This document shows positions 1-6,659 of a stretch of 64,000 bases of DNA, piece by piece (the first letter of the stretch is position 1; each line of letters opens with the position of its first letter). The stretch comes from Streptomyces guryensis. Its GTDB lineage: Bacteria; Actinomycetota; Actinomycetes; Streptomycetales; Streptomycetaceae. The stretch lies in the NCBI RefSeq assembly GCF_021261325.1, contig NZ_JAJSBI010000041.1, positions 1-64,000 on the forward strand, read 5' to 3'. Below the pieces are notes generated by a model. It ran no database searches and was not told where the DNA came from. It saw only the letters and a program-made list of their open reading frames with translations. The position numbers were made by a program, and so were the translations under genes.

Positions 1-69
1 CTCGACCACGATGCGCACCGCGCCCTCACGGAACTCAGCGTCGTACGGCGGCTTCTTCTTGGACCCCAT
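1..69 (-). CDS. IS3-family transposase OrfA, N-terminal fragment (runs off window)
   Basis: Reading leftwards from an ATG at 69, the frame encodes MGSKKKPPYDAEFREGAVRI and three more residues before the window edge. A lysine-rich start followed by 'Y..EFR..AVRIV' is typical of the N-terminal helix-turn-helix of IS3-type OrfA transposases, which bind the element ends and are fused to the OrfB integrase domain by frameshifting. Only 23 codons are visible, so activity cannot be judged. The element lies immediately next to a truncated regulator gene (105-239), which implies insertion into it. The family call rests on a short match to a familiar pattern. Confidence 0.6.
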   Translation of the reverse strand, partial: MGSKKKPPYDAEFREGAVRIVVE

Positions 70-104
70 GAATCCCAACTTCCCCTGCAATCACGGGCTC
101 CACG

Positions 105-239
105 CTACGAGGGGATGGTCAGGTGGGCGGCGATCACCTCGGCGGCCTGGAGTTGATCCATCTTCGCTGCCAGCCGGTACGTCTTGAGTGCGGCGCCAAG
201 TCGCCTACTGCGCACGGTCGGTCGTCCCGCTACGGGCAT
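105..239 (-). pseudogene. Truncated WhiJ/Scr1-type XRE regulator (44 residues left)
   Basis: From an ATG at 239 the frame reads MPVAGRPTVRSRRLGAALKT then YRLAAKMDQLQAAEVIAAHL and stops at 105. This is the start of the first helices of an XRE (Cro/C1) DNA-binding domain of the Streptomyces Scr1/WhiJ class, normally about 280 residues with a C-terminal DUF5753 domain. The frame breaks after HLTIPS, just before the IS3 fragment, so the stop codon probably comes from the insertion-sequence end. The regulator is divergent from the ATPase at 416, the usual arrangement of WhiJ-type loci (XRE regulator, DUF397 protein, HATPase). No DUF397 gene is visible here; intact relatives of the missing parts lie at 43670 and 44076. 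Confidence 0.6.
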
Positions 240-323
240 TCCAGGCCCCTCTCTGTCGCACCGAAACTGTAGAGCATCCCGCAATCGAACATATATCTAA
301 CAGCATGTATGCACCTTGAGTGA

Positions 324-353
324 TTGCGATTGCTTTGAATTGGACCCTACTCT
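324..353 (+). promoter_or_regulatory. Possible promoter of the ATPase operon
   Basis: TTGCGA (324-329) and TACTCT (348-353) are separated by 18 bp and lie about 60 bp ahead of the ATPase start at 416. The surrounding 240-400 segment is noticeably more AT-rich than the genes and separates two divergent transcription units. Assignment is by consensus only. Confidence 0.35.
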
Positions 354-415
354 CATGTGAACAAGCTGCTTGCAGCTCCGCATCTTGACGACACGTCAGG
401 AGGTACGGCACCCCC

Positions 416-844
416 ATGCCCGAAACCGAGACCTTCCGCATCCCCAAGCACAGAAGGCATGTCCCCGGCGCACGTCAACGCGTCAGCAAAACGCTCGCGG
501 ACTGGGGGATCACCGACGAACTCGCCGACGACGTCACCCTCTCGGCGAACGAGCTCGTGACCAATGCCGTAGCCCACTGCCAGGTGACCCACGCCCAGGT
601 CAAGGTCACCCTCACGCTCCGGGAGCCGTACCTCTTCCTGGAGGTCCACGACCCCGACCGGGACCGGCTCCCCAAGCCGTGCGACCCCGGCCCGGACGCC
701 GAGGGCGGGCGCGGGCTCACCTTGGTGAGGCTGCTGGCCCACGGCTGGGGCCACGCCCAGCTGCCGCACACGAAGTGCGTGTGGGCGCGGTTCATGCTCC
801 CGGAGCGGCCGGAGAGGACAGGCCATGTTCCGGCTGCTTTATGA
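416..844 (+). CDS. ATP-binding protein, RsbW-like HATPase (anti-sigma/WhiJ-locus type)
   Basis: A 142-residue single-domain GHKL ATPase. The N-box is seen in ANELVTNAVAH (about residues 44-54), the G1 region in EVHDPDRDRLP (about 76-86) and the G2 region in EGGRGLTLV. Such short HATPases resemble the anti-sigma kinase RsbW/SpoIIAB, and many sit in Streptomyces WhiJ-type loci beside an XRE/DUF5753 regulator; here the divergent regulator at 105-239 is truncated. The AGGAGG ribosome-binding site 12 bases ahead of the ATG fixes the start. The downstream gene starts inside its 3' end (825), so the two are probably translationally coupled. The partner sigma factor or regulator is unknown. Confidence 0.85.
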   Translation: MPETETFRIPKHRRHVPGARQRVSKTLADWGITDELADDVTLSANELVTNAVAHCQVTHAQVKVTLTLREPYLFLEVHDPDRDRLPKPCDPGPDAEGGRGLTLVRLLAHGWGHAQLPHTKCVWARFMLPERPERTGHVPAAL

Positions 845-1196
845 CCACGCCGTCCGCCTGTTCACCCGGTCGTGCTCCAACACCCGTCCCGCGTCCGGTG
901 ATTGGGCCCTCGCGCAGGAGACCCGGGCGCCGGACCCGTACGTCTGGCGGCTTCCGAACCCGCACGACGCCAGGTGGCGCCGCTGGGCCAGGCGCAACCG
1001 CGCGGCCGGCCGCTACCTGCCCTTCCCGCCCGAGGAGACCTGCTGGCAGCGCCCGCCCCGCTCCCAGCCTCCGCCCCGGCGCGCCGGGGACGATCCGGTA
1101 CGCCTGTACGTGCGGCTCCAAGTCCAATGCCGCGAGGACATGGCCCAGTTGCGCCGCCATGACTTCTGGATCACGTGTTCTAGCATCCTGGAATGA
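825..1196 (+). CDS. Hypothetical protein, Arg/Pro-rich
   Basis: A 123-residue basic protein rich in Arg, Pro and Trp (for example RWRRWARRNRAAGRYLPFPP), with no domain I recognise. It starts at an ATG 20 bases inside the ATPase gene and stops in an ATGA overlap with the MBL-fold gene at 1193, which favours a real gene in a three-gene operon. Alternatively it is a chance frame. No signal peptide or membrane segment is apparent. Confidence 0.5.
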   Translation: MFRLLYDHAVRLFTRSCSNTRPASGDWALAQETRAPDPYVWRLPNPHDARWRRWARRNRAAGRYLPFPPEETCWQRPPRSQPPPRRAGDDPVRLYVRLQVQCREDMAQLRRHDFWITCSSILE

Positions 1197-1963
1197 GCGA
1201 CGAGCTACTTCATCTCACGGTCCTGGGCTGCGCGACGCCCTACCCGAGCGTGGACAATCCGTGCTCCGGCTATCTGGTGTCGAGCGGGGACACCCGTATC
1301 TGGGTGGACGCCGGTAGCGGCACGCTCGGCCCGCTACAGCGTCATGTGCGGCTGGATGAACTCGATGCGATCTGGATCTCACATCTGCACGCCGATCACA
1401 GCGCGGACCTGCTCACCGCCTACTACGGCGCCCTGTACGCGGACATTCACCTCGAAGCGCCGATCCCGCTCTTCGGTCCGCCTGGAATCGCTGACCGGCT
1501 GGCTGGTTTTCTCACCAACACTCCGGTTCGCAGCCCGATCGAATCCGCCTTCGCGGTCACCGAGTTGCACGACGGGCATCAGGCGGTCGTTGGCTCGCTC
1601 CGACTGACCAGCCGGGCGGTGTCGCACGGAATTCCGGCCTTCGCCGTACGTATCGAGGCAGCGGGCAAGTCGCTGGTGTACTCCGGGGACACAGCACCGT
1701 GCCCGAGCCTCACGGAGCTGGCAGAGGGATGCGACGCGTTGTTGTGCGAAGCCGAGAGCGCACAGGCGCCGGTCGAGGGTGCACAGGTGCACCACACGCC
1801 CGAGGACACCGGCGACACCGCAAGCACGGCCGGGGCGGGCCGACTGATCGTCACGCACGTCGGCCGCTTCCTCACGCCGCAGCAAGCGGTGGCGCGTGCC
1901 TCGGCGCGGTTCGACGGTCCCGTCGACTACGCCGCTCCCGATGCCACCTTCTCGATCGGCTAG
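1193..1963 (+). CDS. MBL-fold metallo-hydrolase, RNase Z-like
   Basis: A 256-residue metallo-beta-lactamase-fold protein. The metal motif is ISHLHADHSAD (about residues 62-72), with further ligand candidates in AVSHGIP, the Asp of VYSGDTAP and the His of VTHVGRF near the C-terminus. The N-terminal LTVLGCATPYPS strand and overall length match ribonuclease Z-like hydrolases such as cyclic phosphodiesterases or tRNase Z relatives. The substrate cannot be told from sequence. TAGCAT at 1180-1185 lies about 8 bp ahead of the ATG, so the gene may also have its own leaderless transcript besides being last in the ATPase operon. Confidence 0.85.
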   Translation: MSDELLHLTVLGCATPYPSVDNPCSGYLVSSGDTRIWVDAGSGTLGPLQRHVRLDELDAIWISHLHADHSADLLTAYYGALYADIHLEAPIPLFGPPGIADRLAGFLTNTPVRSPIESAFAVTELHDGHQAVVGSLRLTSRAVSHGIPAFAVRIEAAGKSLVYSGDTAPCPSLTELAEGCDALLCEAESAQAPVEGAQVHHTPEDTGDTASTAGAGRLIVTHVGRFLTPQQAVARASARFDGPVDYAAPDATFSIG

Positions 1964-2071
1964 GCGGTTTCTTGCAGATCAAGCCTGTCTGGTGTCTCTG
2001 GTCGACAGGATCTCGGATCTGGCGGGCGGGCGACCTACGCTGAGTCCCGTCCGCGCTGTCTGGGGGGAAGC

Positions 2072-2467
2072 ATGACGAGCAGGTTCACCGAGTTGACCGT
2101 TGACTGCCGTGATCCGGAGAGGCTCGCGGCGTTCTGGTGCGAGGTCCTGGATTTCAAGGTGATCGACCGGAGCGAGGGCAAGGTCGAGATCGGCTCTTGG
2201 GCGCCGACCGTCGAGGACGTCCGGGACCGCCAGATGCCGCCCACCCTGGTGTTCATCCGTGTGCCTGAGGGCAAGACGGTCAAGAACCGGCTTCACCTCG
2301 ACGTCAGCCCGATCGACGGCAGCACCGCGGACGAGGTGACCAGATTGCTCGGTCTCGGCGCCGTCAGGGTGGATGTGGGCCAGGGCCCAGGTCGGAACTG
2401 GGTGGTCATGGCTGACCCCGAGGGCAACGAGTTCGACGTCCTGCGCACCTTGGCACCGCCGGACTAA
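2072..2467 (+). CDS. VOC-family (glyoxalase-like) protein
   Basis: A 131-residue protein with one vicinal-oxygen-chelate module pair: RFTELTVDCRDPERLAAFWC at the start (beta strand plus 'ERLAAFW' helix) and HLDVSP...ADPEGNEFDVL at the end. The pattern matches the Glyoxalase_6 subgroup common in Streptomyces. These bind a metal and a small ligand as dimers; function ranges from dioxygenases to antibiotic-binding proteins. Neighbours give no clue, as it stands alone between the MBL gene and a convergent membrane-protein operon. Confidence 0.85.
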   Translation: MTSRFTELTVDCRDPERLAAFWCEVLDFKVIDRSEGKVEIGSWAPTVEDVRDRQMPPTLVFIRVPEGKTVKNRLHLDVSPIDGSTADEVTRLLGLGAVRVDVGQGPGRNWVVMADPEGNEFDVLRTLAPPD

Positions 2468-2508
2468 CCGTCTTTCTCGGATCACCGACCGGATTCCGCG
2501 CACGCGCG

Positions 2509-2763
2509 TCAGTACAGCCATACGCCGAGAGCGGTGATCGCAAGGCCCACAACCGTGAAGCACCCCATCGTGCCGAGGAGCACACGCCATTGCCCCCGGT
2601 AACGCGGTTGCTCGGTGCTGCGCCACGTGGTGACGGTTGCGAGCACTCCCGCAAGGATGAGCGCGCCTCCACCGGCCACGACGAGGAACCCGAAGAAATG
2701 TCCCCAGGTGAACGGATGATGGGGGTTCGGGGTCCAGGCAGCCGCAAGTCTCACGGCGCCCAC
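2509..2763 (-). CDS. Small membrane protein, paralogue 3 of a tandem triplet
   Basis: 84 residues with two hydrophobic spans (about 23-45 and 62-84), a short 'AAAWTPNPHHPFTW' N-terminus and the C-terminal GVWLY. It shares the N-terminal WTPNP.HP and C-terminal GxWLW/Y signatures with the gene at 3074 and more weakly with that at 2821, so the three are probably duplicates. It is last in the operon that starts with the EspC-like and WXG100 proteins. A role as anchor, chaperone or immunity protein for the secreted partner is inference. The GTG start is chosen for length and similarity to the paralogue. Confidence 0.65.
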   Translation of the reverse strand: MGAVRLAAAWTPNPHHPFTWGHFFGFLVVAGGGALILAGVLATVTTWRSTEQPRYRGQWRVLLGTMGCFTVVGLAITALGVWLY

Positions 2764-2820
2764 ACCTCACTCGTCCGGAACGGGAGCGGCACGGGGCCAA
2801 GGTCGCGCGGTGTCACGCGG

Positions 2821-3072
2821 TCACCACAGCCACACGCCAAGGGCGATGACAGCAAGACCGATCGTGATGGTCACCGGTCCAATCGCGTAACCGGCCCACT
2901 TCCTTCGACCTGCGAGGTCCCGCACACCGATGGACATGGCTCCACCGACAAGGACGATCACGAACCCCGCGAGCATCACGAGCGCCGCGAAGAAGGGGAG
3001 CCAGCCGGGGTCGTAGTTCGGGTTGTTGTGCGCGACCCCTGCCAGCATCATGTCGCCGAGCCCGTCGCGCAC
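2821..3072 (-). CDS. Small membrane protein, paralogue 2 of a tandem triplet
   Basis: About 83 residues starting at a GTG (VRDGLGDMMLAGVAHNNP), with two transmembrane spans and a GVWLW end like its neighbours. The GTG lies one base beyond the stop of the upstream paralogue, indicating translational coupling. A longer frame is open upstream but would lie inside that gene. It keeps the NPNYDPGW variant of the shared WTPNP.HP motif. Confidence 0.65.
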   Translation of the reverse strand: MRDGLGDMMLAGVAHNNPNYDPGWLPFFAALVMLAGFVIVLVGGAMSIGVRDLAGRRKWAGYAIGPVTITIGLAVIALGVWLW

Positions 3073-3073
3073 G

Positions 3074-3322
3074 TCACCACAGCCCGAAGGCCCAGCCGGC
3101 GATGGCAAGACCGATCGCGAGGATCACCGGCCCGAGAACGTAGTTGCCCACCTTCTTCTGATCGCTGACGTTCCAGAGAGCGACGGTCAGGGCGGCGCCG
3201 ATGACGACGATCACGCACCCGCCAACCCCGAGGAACGCCCAGAAGAAGCCGGCCCAGGTGGCGGGGTGGTCCGGGTTAGGGGTCCATGTGGCCGCAAGTC
3301 TCACGTCGCCGATCATGCTCAC
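3074..3322 (-). CDS. Small membrane protein, paralogue 1 of a tandem triplet
   Basis: 82 residues with the cytoplasmic or extracellular head VRLAATWTPNPDHPATW, two hydrophobic spans and the C-terminus GWAFGLW. Its GTG start overlaps the TGA of the WXG100-type gene in a GTGA arrangement, so its translation is coupled to that protein. The conserved 'PNPDHP' head followed by a membrane hairpin is not a family I can name. Confidence 0.7.
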   Translation of the reverse strand: MSMIGDVRLAATWTPNPDHPATWAGFFWAFLGVGGCVIVVIGAALTVALWNVSDQKKVGNYVLGPVILAIGLAIAGWAFGLW

Positions 3323-4440
3323 TCGTCCTTCGCCAGATCCTGGACATCCGCCTCGATGCCGGAGCCGGCAGCGTAGACGCCCGTGTTCAACGTGGTTCCC
3401 ACGGTGTTCTTGAACGCGCTGTCGGCCAGCTCGCCCCGGTCACTGAGGTTCTTGCCGCCGAGACTCCCGTGCTGTTCCAGGGCATGGTTGACGCCATGGT
3501 TCTGGGCGTTCCCGAAGGCACCGGTGGCGGCGTTCGTGAGGGCGTCCTGGCCCATCGTCGAGGCGTCCTGGTTGTTGGCGATGTCAGCCGTGAGCCCACC
3601 GGTCACGTTGCCCGCTGCGCCGTTGACGGTAGTGCCGAGCAGGCCGTCTCCCCTCAGGATGTTGCCGGCCACCCCGGTCAGTCCGGCTGTGTCGGCGAGC
3701 GCCGCGCCGCCCCCGGTGAACACGGCCGTTCCGCCCGCGGCCCAAGCGCCGTTGGCGAGATCGTCTCCGACGGTCACGGGCTGGCCGTGAACGGCCTGGT
3801 TGAGCATCGCGCTGCCCGAGTCCGCCACGAAGTTCGTGACGAAGCTCTCGGCACCCTTCTTGAGGAACTTCGCGGCGAACTCGGCCACCTTCGCCAGCTT
3901 CACCGCCCCTTCCTCGCTGAGCTTGCCGAACCGCTCCAGCAGCGCCGCCACCTTCTCAGCCGCCGAAGTGAACAACTTCACCAGGTCGATGATCTTGGCC
4001 ACCCGCGTGGCCACGGCCGTGTTCGCGACGAGGTCGGAGAGGAAACCGGTGAAGAAGGACAGTGCCGCGCCCGCGATCTCCATCTCGGCGATCTGGACGC
4101 AGATGTCGATGATCTCCTCGTTGATCTTGTCGATCTCGTCGGCGTACGCCCGCAGCCCGTCGGCCACCTGGTGGAAGTTGTGCGCCACGTCGTCGATGAC
4201 GCGCTTCTGCTCCGCCCAGTGCTTCTCGAAGGCGTCGCGGGCCTCACCGTGCCAGCCCTGCTTGTCGACGCCCTGGATCTGCACGTCGAGGGCGTGCGCG
4301 ACCTCTGTCAGCTCCTTGCCCATGGTGTCCCAGGCACCGGCGATGGTGCGGAGCGTGTCGCCGTTGCCGCCGGGGAGCTCCACCCCGCAGGCCTGGAGGA
4401 TGTCCAGGACCTTGCCGTCGATCCAGCTGTTGATGCTCAC
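3319..4440 (-). CDS. WXG100/CpnT-like N-terminal domain protein (putative type VII substrate)
   Basis: 373 residues. Residues about 25-115 form a helical hairpin with the G-W-H-G-x-A-x-x-A-F motif (QGWHGEARDAFEKHW), which corresponds to the WXG turn of WXG100-type proteins and the N-terminal domain of CpnT-like toxins. A central helical, partly amphipathic region (about 120-215) is followed by a Gly/Ala/Asn-rich C-terminal part without any toxin motif I can identify. Long toxins of this class usually carry a C-terminal nuclease or NADase; this one seems to lack it or to carry an unknown one. It is coupled to the EspC-like gene upstream and the triplicated membrane proteins downstream by 4-bp overlaps. 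No ESX secretion machinery is in the window. Confidence 0.7.
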   Translation of the reverse strand: MSINSWIDGKVLDILQACGVELPGGNGDTLRTIAGAWDTMGKELTEVAHALDVQIQGVDKQGWHGEARDAFEKHWAEQKRVIDDVAHNFHQVADGLRAYADEIDKINEEIIDICVQIAEMEIAGAALSFFTGFLSDLVANTAVATRVAKIIDLVKLFTSAAEKVAALLERFGKLSEEGAVKLAKVAEFAAKFLKKGAESFVTNFVADSGSAMLNQAVHGQPVTVGDDLANGAWAAGGTAVFTGGGAALADTAGLTGVAGNILRGDGLLGTTVNGAAGNVTGGLTADIANNQDASTMGQDALTNAATGAFGNAQNHGVNHALEQHGSLGGKNLSDRGELADSAFKNTVGTTLNTGVYAAGSGIEADVQDLAKDE

Positions 4441-4769
4441 GCCGGGCCTCCGGCCGGCCGGGTCGCGGCGCGGAGGTGGTCCACGGCGGTCTGGTCCGAG
4501 TTCTTGTAGTTGGTGGCGTTGAGACGCAGCCGGTCACCGTCGCTGGCGAAAACGGCGGGCAGCTGCCCGAGCGCCTTGAGGGTGCCGTTCAGCAGCGTCT
4601 GGTACTTCTGCGCCGCACCGTCGCAGGCGCCGAGCAGGCCGAAGGCCTCTCCGATCTGGGACGCGGTCGCCGCGAAGGCGTCGACCGGCTTCGCCAGGTC
4701 CTTCGCTTCCCTGTCGAACTTCCCGGCAAGCTCGTTCAGCGTGTCTGGGTCGACACCGAACTGGCTCAT
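4437..4769 (-). CDS. EspC/WXG100-like small secreted-type protein
   Basis: 110 residues starting MSQFGVDPDTLNELAGKFDR, an all-helical protein of the ESX-1 secretion-associated EspC/DUF2580 type that typically pairs with a longer WXG100-like partner. The start is set by a GGGGAGCAGG ribosome-binding site just ahead of the ATG at 4769; the frame remains open further upstream but lacks such a site. The TGA overlaps the GTG of the CpnT-like gene, which suggests a co-folded and perhaps co-secreted pair. Confidence 0.7.
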   Translation of the reverse strand: MSQFGVDPDTLNELAGKFDREAKDLAKPVDAFAATASQIGEAFGLLGACDGAAQKYQTLLNGTLKALGQLPAVFASDGDRLRLNATNYKNSDQTAVDHLRAATRPAGGPA

Positions 4770-4841
4770 TCCTGCTCCCCCGTCGTCGAGTACATAGGCA
4801 GACACCAGCAGTACCGGAGCCAGTGATCCGCCGTGAAGGAG

Positions 4842-4877
4842 TGTTTGCGGGTTCAAAAGGACTGTTTGCGGGATCAA
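4842..4877. repeat. Two direct repeats with 21-bp spacing upstream of the EspC-like operon
   Basis: TGTTTGCGGGTTCAA (4842-4856) and TGTTTGCGGGATCAA (4863-4877) differ at one base and are offset by exactly 21 bp, two helical turns. They lie in the 250-bp region between the divergent EspC-like operon and the DUF1330 gene, where an activator binding one DNA face twice would fit. The segment is otherwise without genes. Confidence 0.5.
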
Positions 4878-5019
4878 GACGCGATGATGACGCGCCCTTT
4901 GGCTGGATTCCTACAGGGCGGCCAGGCCGCTTACCTGTGAGGTCATCGACCCCGATGTCTCGTCCTGTCACGATCGTCGGCATACGGAGCCCGACCGACC
5001 GGAAGGACGACAACACGCC

Positions 5020-5367
5020 ATGACCGCCTACGCCATAGCCCACCTGCAGGAAGCCGCCCCGCACCCGGAGATCGCCGAGTACATGGAGCGCATCACCGGC
5101 ACCCTGGAGCCGTACGGCGGCCGTTTCCTGGTGCACGGCACGCAGCACGAGGTGAAGGAGGGCAGCTGGCCCGGGCACGTCGTGGTGATCGGTTTTCCCG
5201 GGATCGCCGAGGCGCGGGCCTGGTGGGACTCAGCCGCGTACCAGGAGATCGCGCCTTTGCGCTCGCGGCACATCGAGGGTGACATCATCCTGGTCGACGG
5301 CGTTCCCGGGGAGTACGACCCCGCCTCCACCGCACGTGCGATGCGGGAGGCCCTGCCCGCCGAGTAG
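5020..5367 (+). CDS. DUF1330-domain protein
   Basis: 115 residues of the dimeric alpha/beta-barrel DUF1330 family: YAIAHLQEAAPHPEIAEYME at the start, GGRFLVHGTQHEVKEGSWPG in the middle and the 'W.DSAAYQEIAPLR' helix typical of the family. Members are small ferredoxin-like-fold proteins of unknown biochemical role. It is monocistronic, convergent with the Ltp-type thiolase gene 13 bases away. Confidence 0.85.
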   Translation: MTAYAIAHLQEAAPHPEIAEYMERITGTLEPYGGRFLVHGTQHEVKEGSWPGHVVVIGFPGIAEARAWWDSAAYQEIAPLRSRHIEGDIILVDGVPGEYDPASTARAMREALPAE

Positions 5368-5380
5368 CCCTCGCCGCCGG

Positions 5381-6574
5381 TCACCTGCCCAGCACCACCG
5401 TCCCGGAGGAGCAGAACCAGCCCCCGGTGCCCGACGCCACCCCCAGGCGCGGCAACTCCCCGTCGGACGCCCGGACCTGCCGCGCCCCCGCCTCGCCTCG
5501 CAGCTGCCGCACCGCCTCCACGAGCAGGAACAGACCCCGCATCCCGGGGTGTTGGGCCGACAGCCCACCCCCGTCCGTGTTTACCGGAAGCTCCCCGCCC
5601 TCGACCCTCAGCCGCCCCTTCTCCACGAACGCCCCGCCCTCGCCCTTTCCGCAGAACCCGAGATCCTCCAGCGTCACCAGCGTCATGTAGGTGAACGCGT
5701 CGTAGATCTGCGCGAAGTCCATCTCCTCCGCCCGCACCCCCGCCCGCTCGAACGCCAGCCGCCCGCTCACCGCCGCCGGCGAGACCGTGAAGTCGGGCCA
5801 CTCGGACATCGCGGCGTGCGAGACGTGCTCCCCGGTGCCGAGCACCCAGACCGGAGCGGTACGGCAGTCCCGTACGTACTCCTCGGCCGCCAGCAGCACC
5901 GCCGCTCCGCCGTCGGAACGTATGCAGCAGTGCAGCTTGGTGAAGGGGTCCGCGATCATCGGGCCGGAGAGGACCTCGTCCACGGTGACCGGGGTGCGGA
6001 ACATCGCGTCCGGGTTCAGCGCGGCGTTGGCCCTCGCCTGCACGGCGACGGACGCCAACTGCTCGATGGTCGTGCCATGTTCGATCATGTGGCGGCGGGC
6101 CGCCATCGCGTACTTGGCGATCAGGGTGTGGCCGTAGGGGACTTCGAACTGCAGCGGGCCCCGCGCGCCGAAGGAGAGGTTGCCGGTGCGGCGGCCCGCC
6201 CTGATGTCCGCGCGGGCCGTCGAGCCGTATGCCAGCAGGACCGCGTTCGCGTGTCCCGCCGCTATCGCGTCCGCCGCGTGGGCCGCCATCACCTCCCAGG
6301 CCGAACCCCCGACCGCCGTCGAGTCGACCCAGGTCGGGCGCAGGCCGAGGTACTCGGCCACCTCCACGGGGGCGAGGGTGCCGGTGCCCGCGGACGCGAA
6401 GCCGTCCACCACCTCCCGGGCGAGCCCCGCGTCGGCCAGCGCACGGCGGGCCGCCTGGGCGTGCAGGGTGTACGGGGTCGCGTCGTCCACGCGGCCGCAG
6501 TCGGAGAGGGCCACGCCGACCACGGCGACCTTCCGGCTCCGGGGAGTCGTCCGGTGTGTCGTCCGGGGGGTCAT
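5381..6574 (-). CDS. Thiolase-fold lipid-transfer protein (SCP-x/Ltp type)
   Basis: 397 residues with the thiolase fold and the FAQIYDAFTYMTL motif, followed by GFCGKGEGGAFVEKG, both diagnostic of the SCP-x/Ltp branch used in sterol and branched-acid side-chain degradation. The usual thiolase nucleophile position reads AVGGSAWE, without Cys, so a retro-aldolase rather than a thiolytic activity is likely, as known for Ltp2-class enzymes that work with a DUF35 partner. No DUF35 gene adjoins it; the nearest is at 15427. A CAGGAGG site selects the ATG at 6574 over one eight codons upstream. It is divergent from the acyl-CoA dehydrogenase gene across operator 6619-6633. Confidence 0.8.
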   Translation of the reverse strand: MTPRTTHRTTPRSRKVAVVGVALSDCGRVDDATPYTLHAQAARRALADAGLAREVVDGFASAGTGTLAPVEVAEYLGLRPTWVDSTAVGGSAWEVMAAHAADAIAAGHANAVLLAYGSTARADIRAGRRTGNLSFGARGPLQFEVPYGHTLIAKYAMAARRHMIEHGTTIEQLASVAVQARANAALNPDAMFRTPVTVDEVLSGPMIADPFTKLHCCIRSDGGAAVLLAAEEYVRDCRTAPVWVLGTGEHVSHAAMSEWPDFTVSPAAVSGRLAFERAGVRAEEMDFAQIYDAFTYMTLVTLEDLGFCGKGEGGAFVEKGRLRVEGGELPVNTDGGGLSAQHPGMRGLFLLVEAVRQLRGEAGARQVRASDGELPRLGVASGTGGWFCSSGTVVLGR

Positions 6575-6618
6575 GAGCGGCCTCCTGCCTCTGTGCATAT
6601 CGTTCCGGCCCTCCTAAT

Positions 6619-6633
6619 ATGACGGACCGTCAG
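6619..6633. promoter_or_regulatory. Regulon operator copy 1, ATGACGGACCGTCAG
   Basis: An inverted repeat (TGACGG-A-CCGTCA) between the divergent Ltp-type thiolase and acyl-CoA dehydrogenase genes. It overlaps the end of TAATAT (6615-6620), a good -10 hexamer for the rightward gene, so binding would repress. It matches six further copies with consensus CTGACGGNNCGTCAG. Confidence 0.65.
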
Positions 6634-6659
6634 ATCCGGAGGGAAGAGAGGGGAGTGCC

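Noticed and set aside
2509..4769. Complete ESX/type VII secretion locus
   Set aside because: No EccB, EccC, EccD or MycP gene is present; only substrate-like and small membrane proteins are seen.
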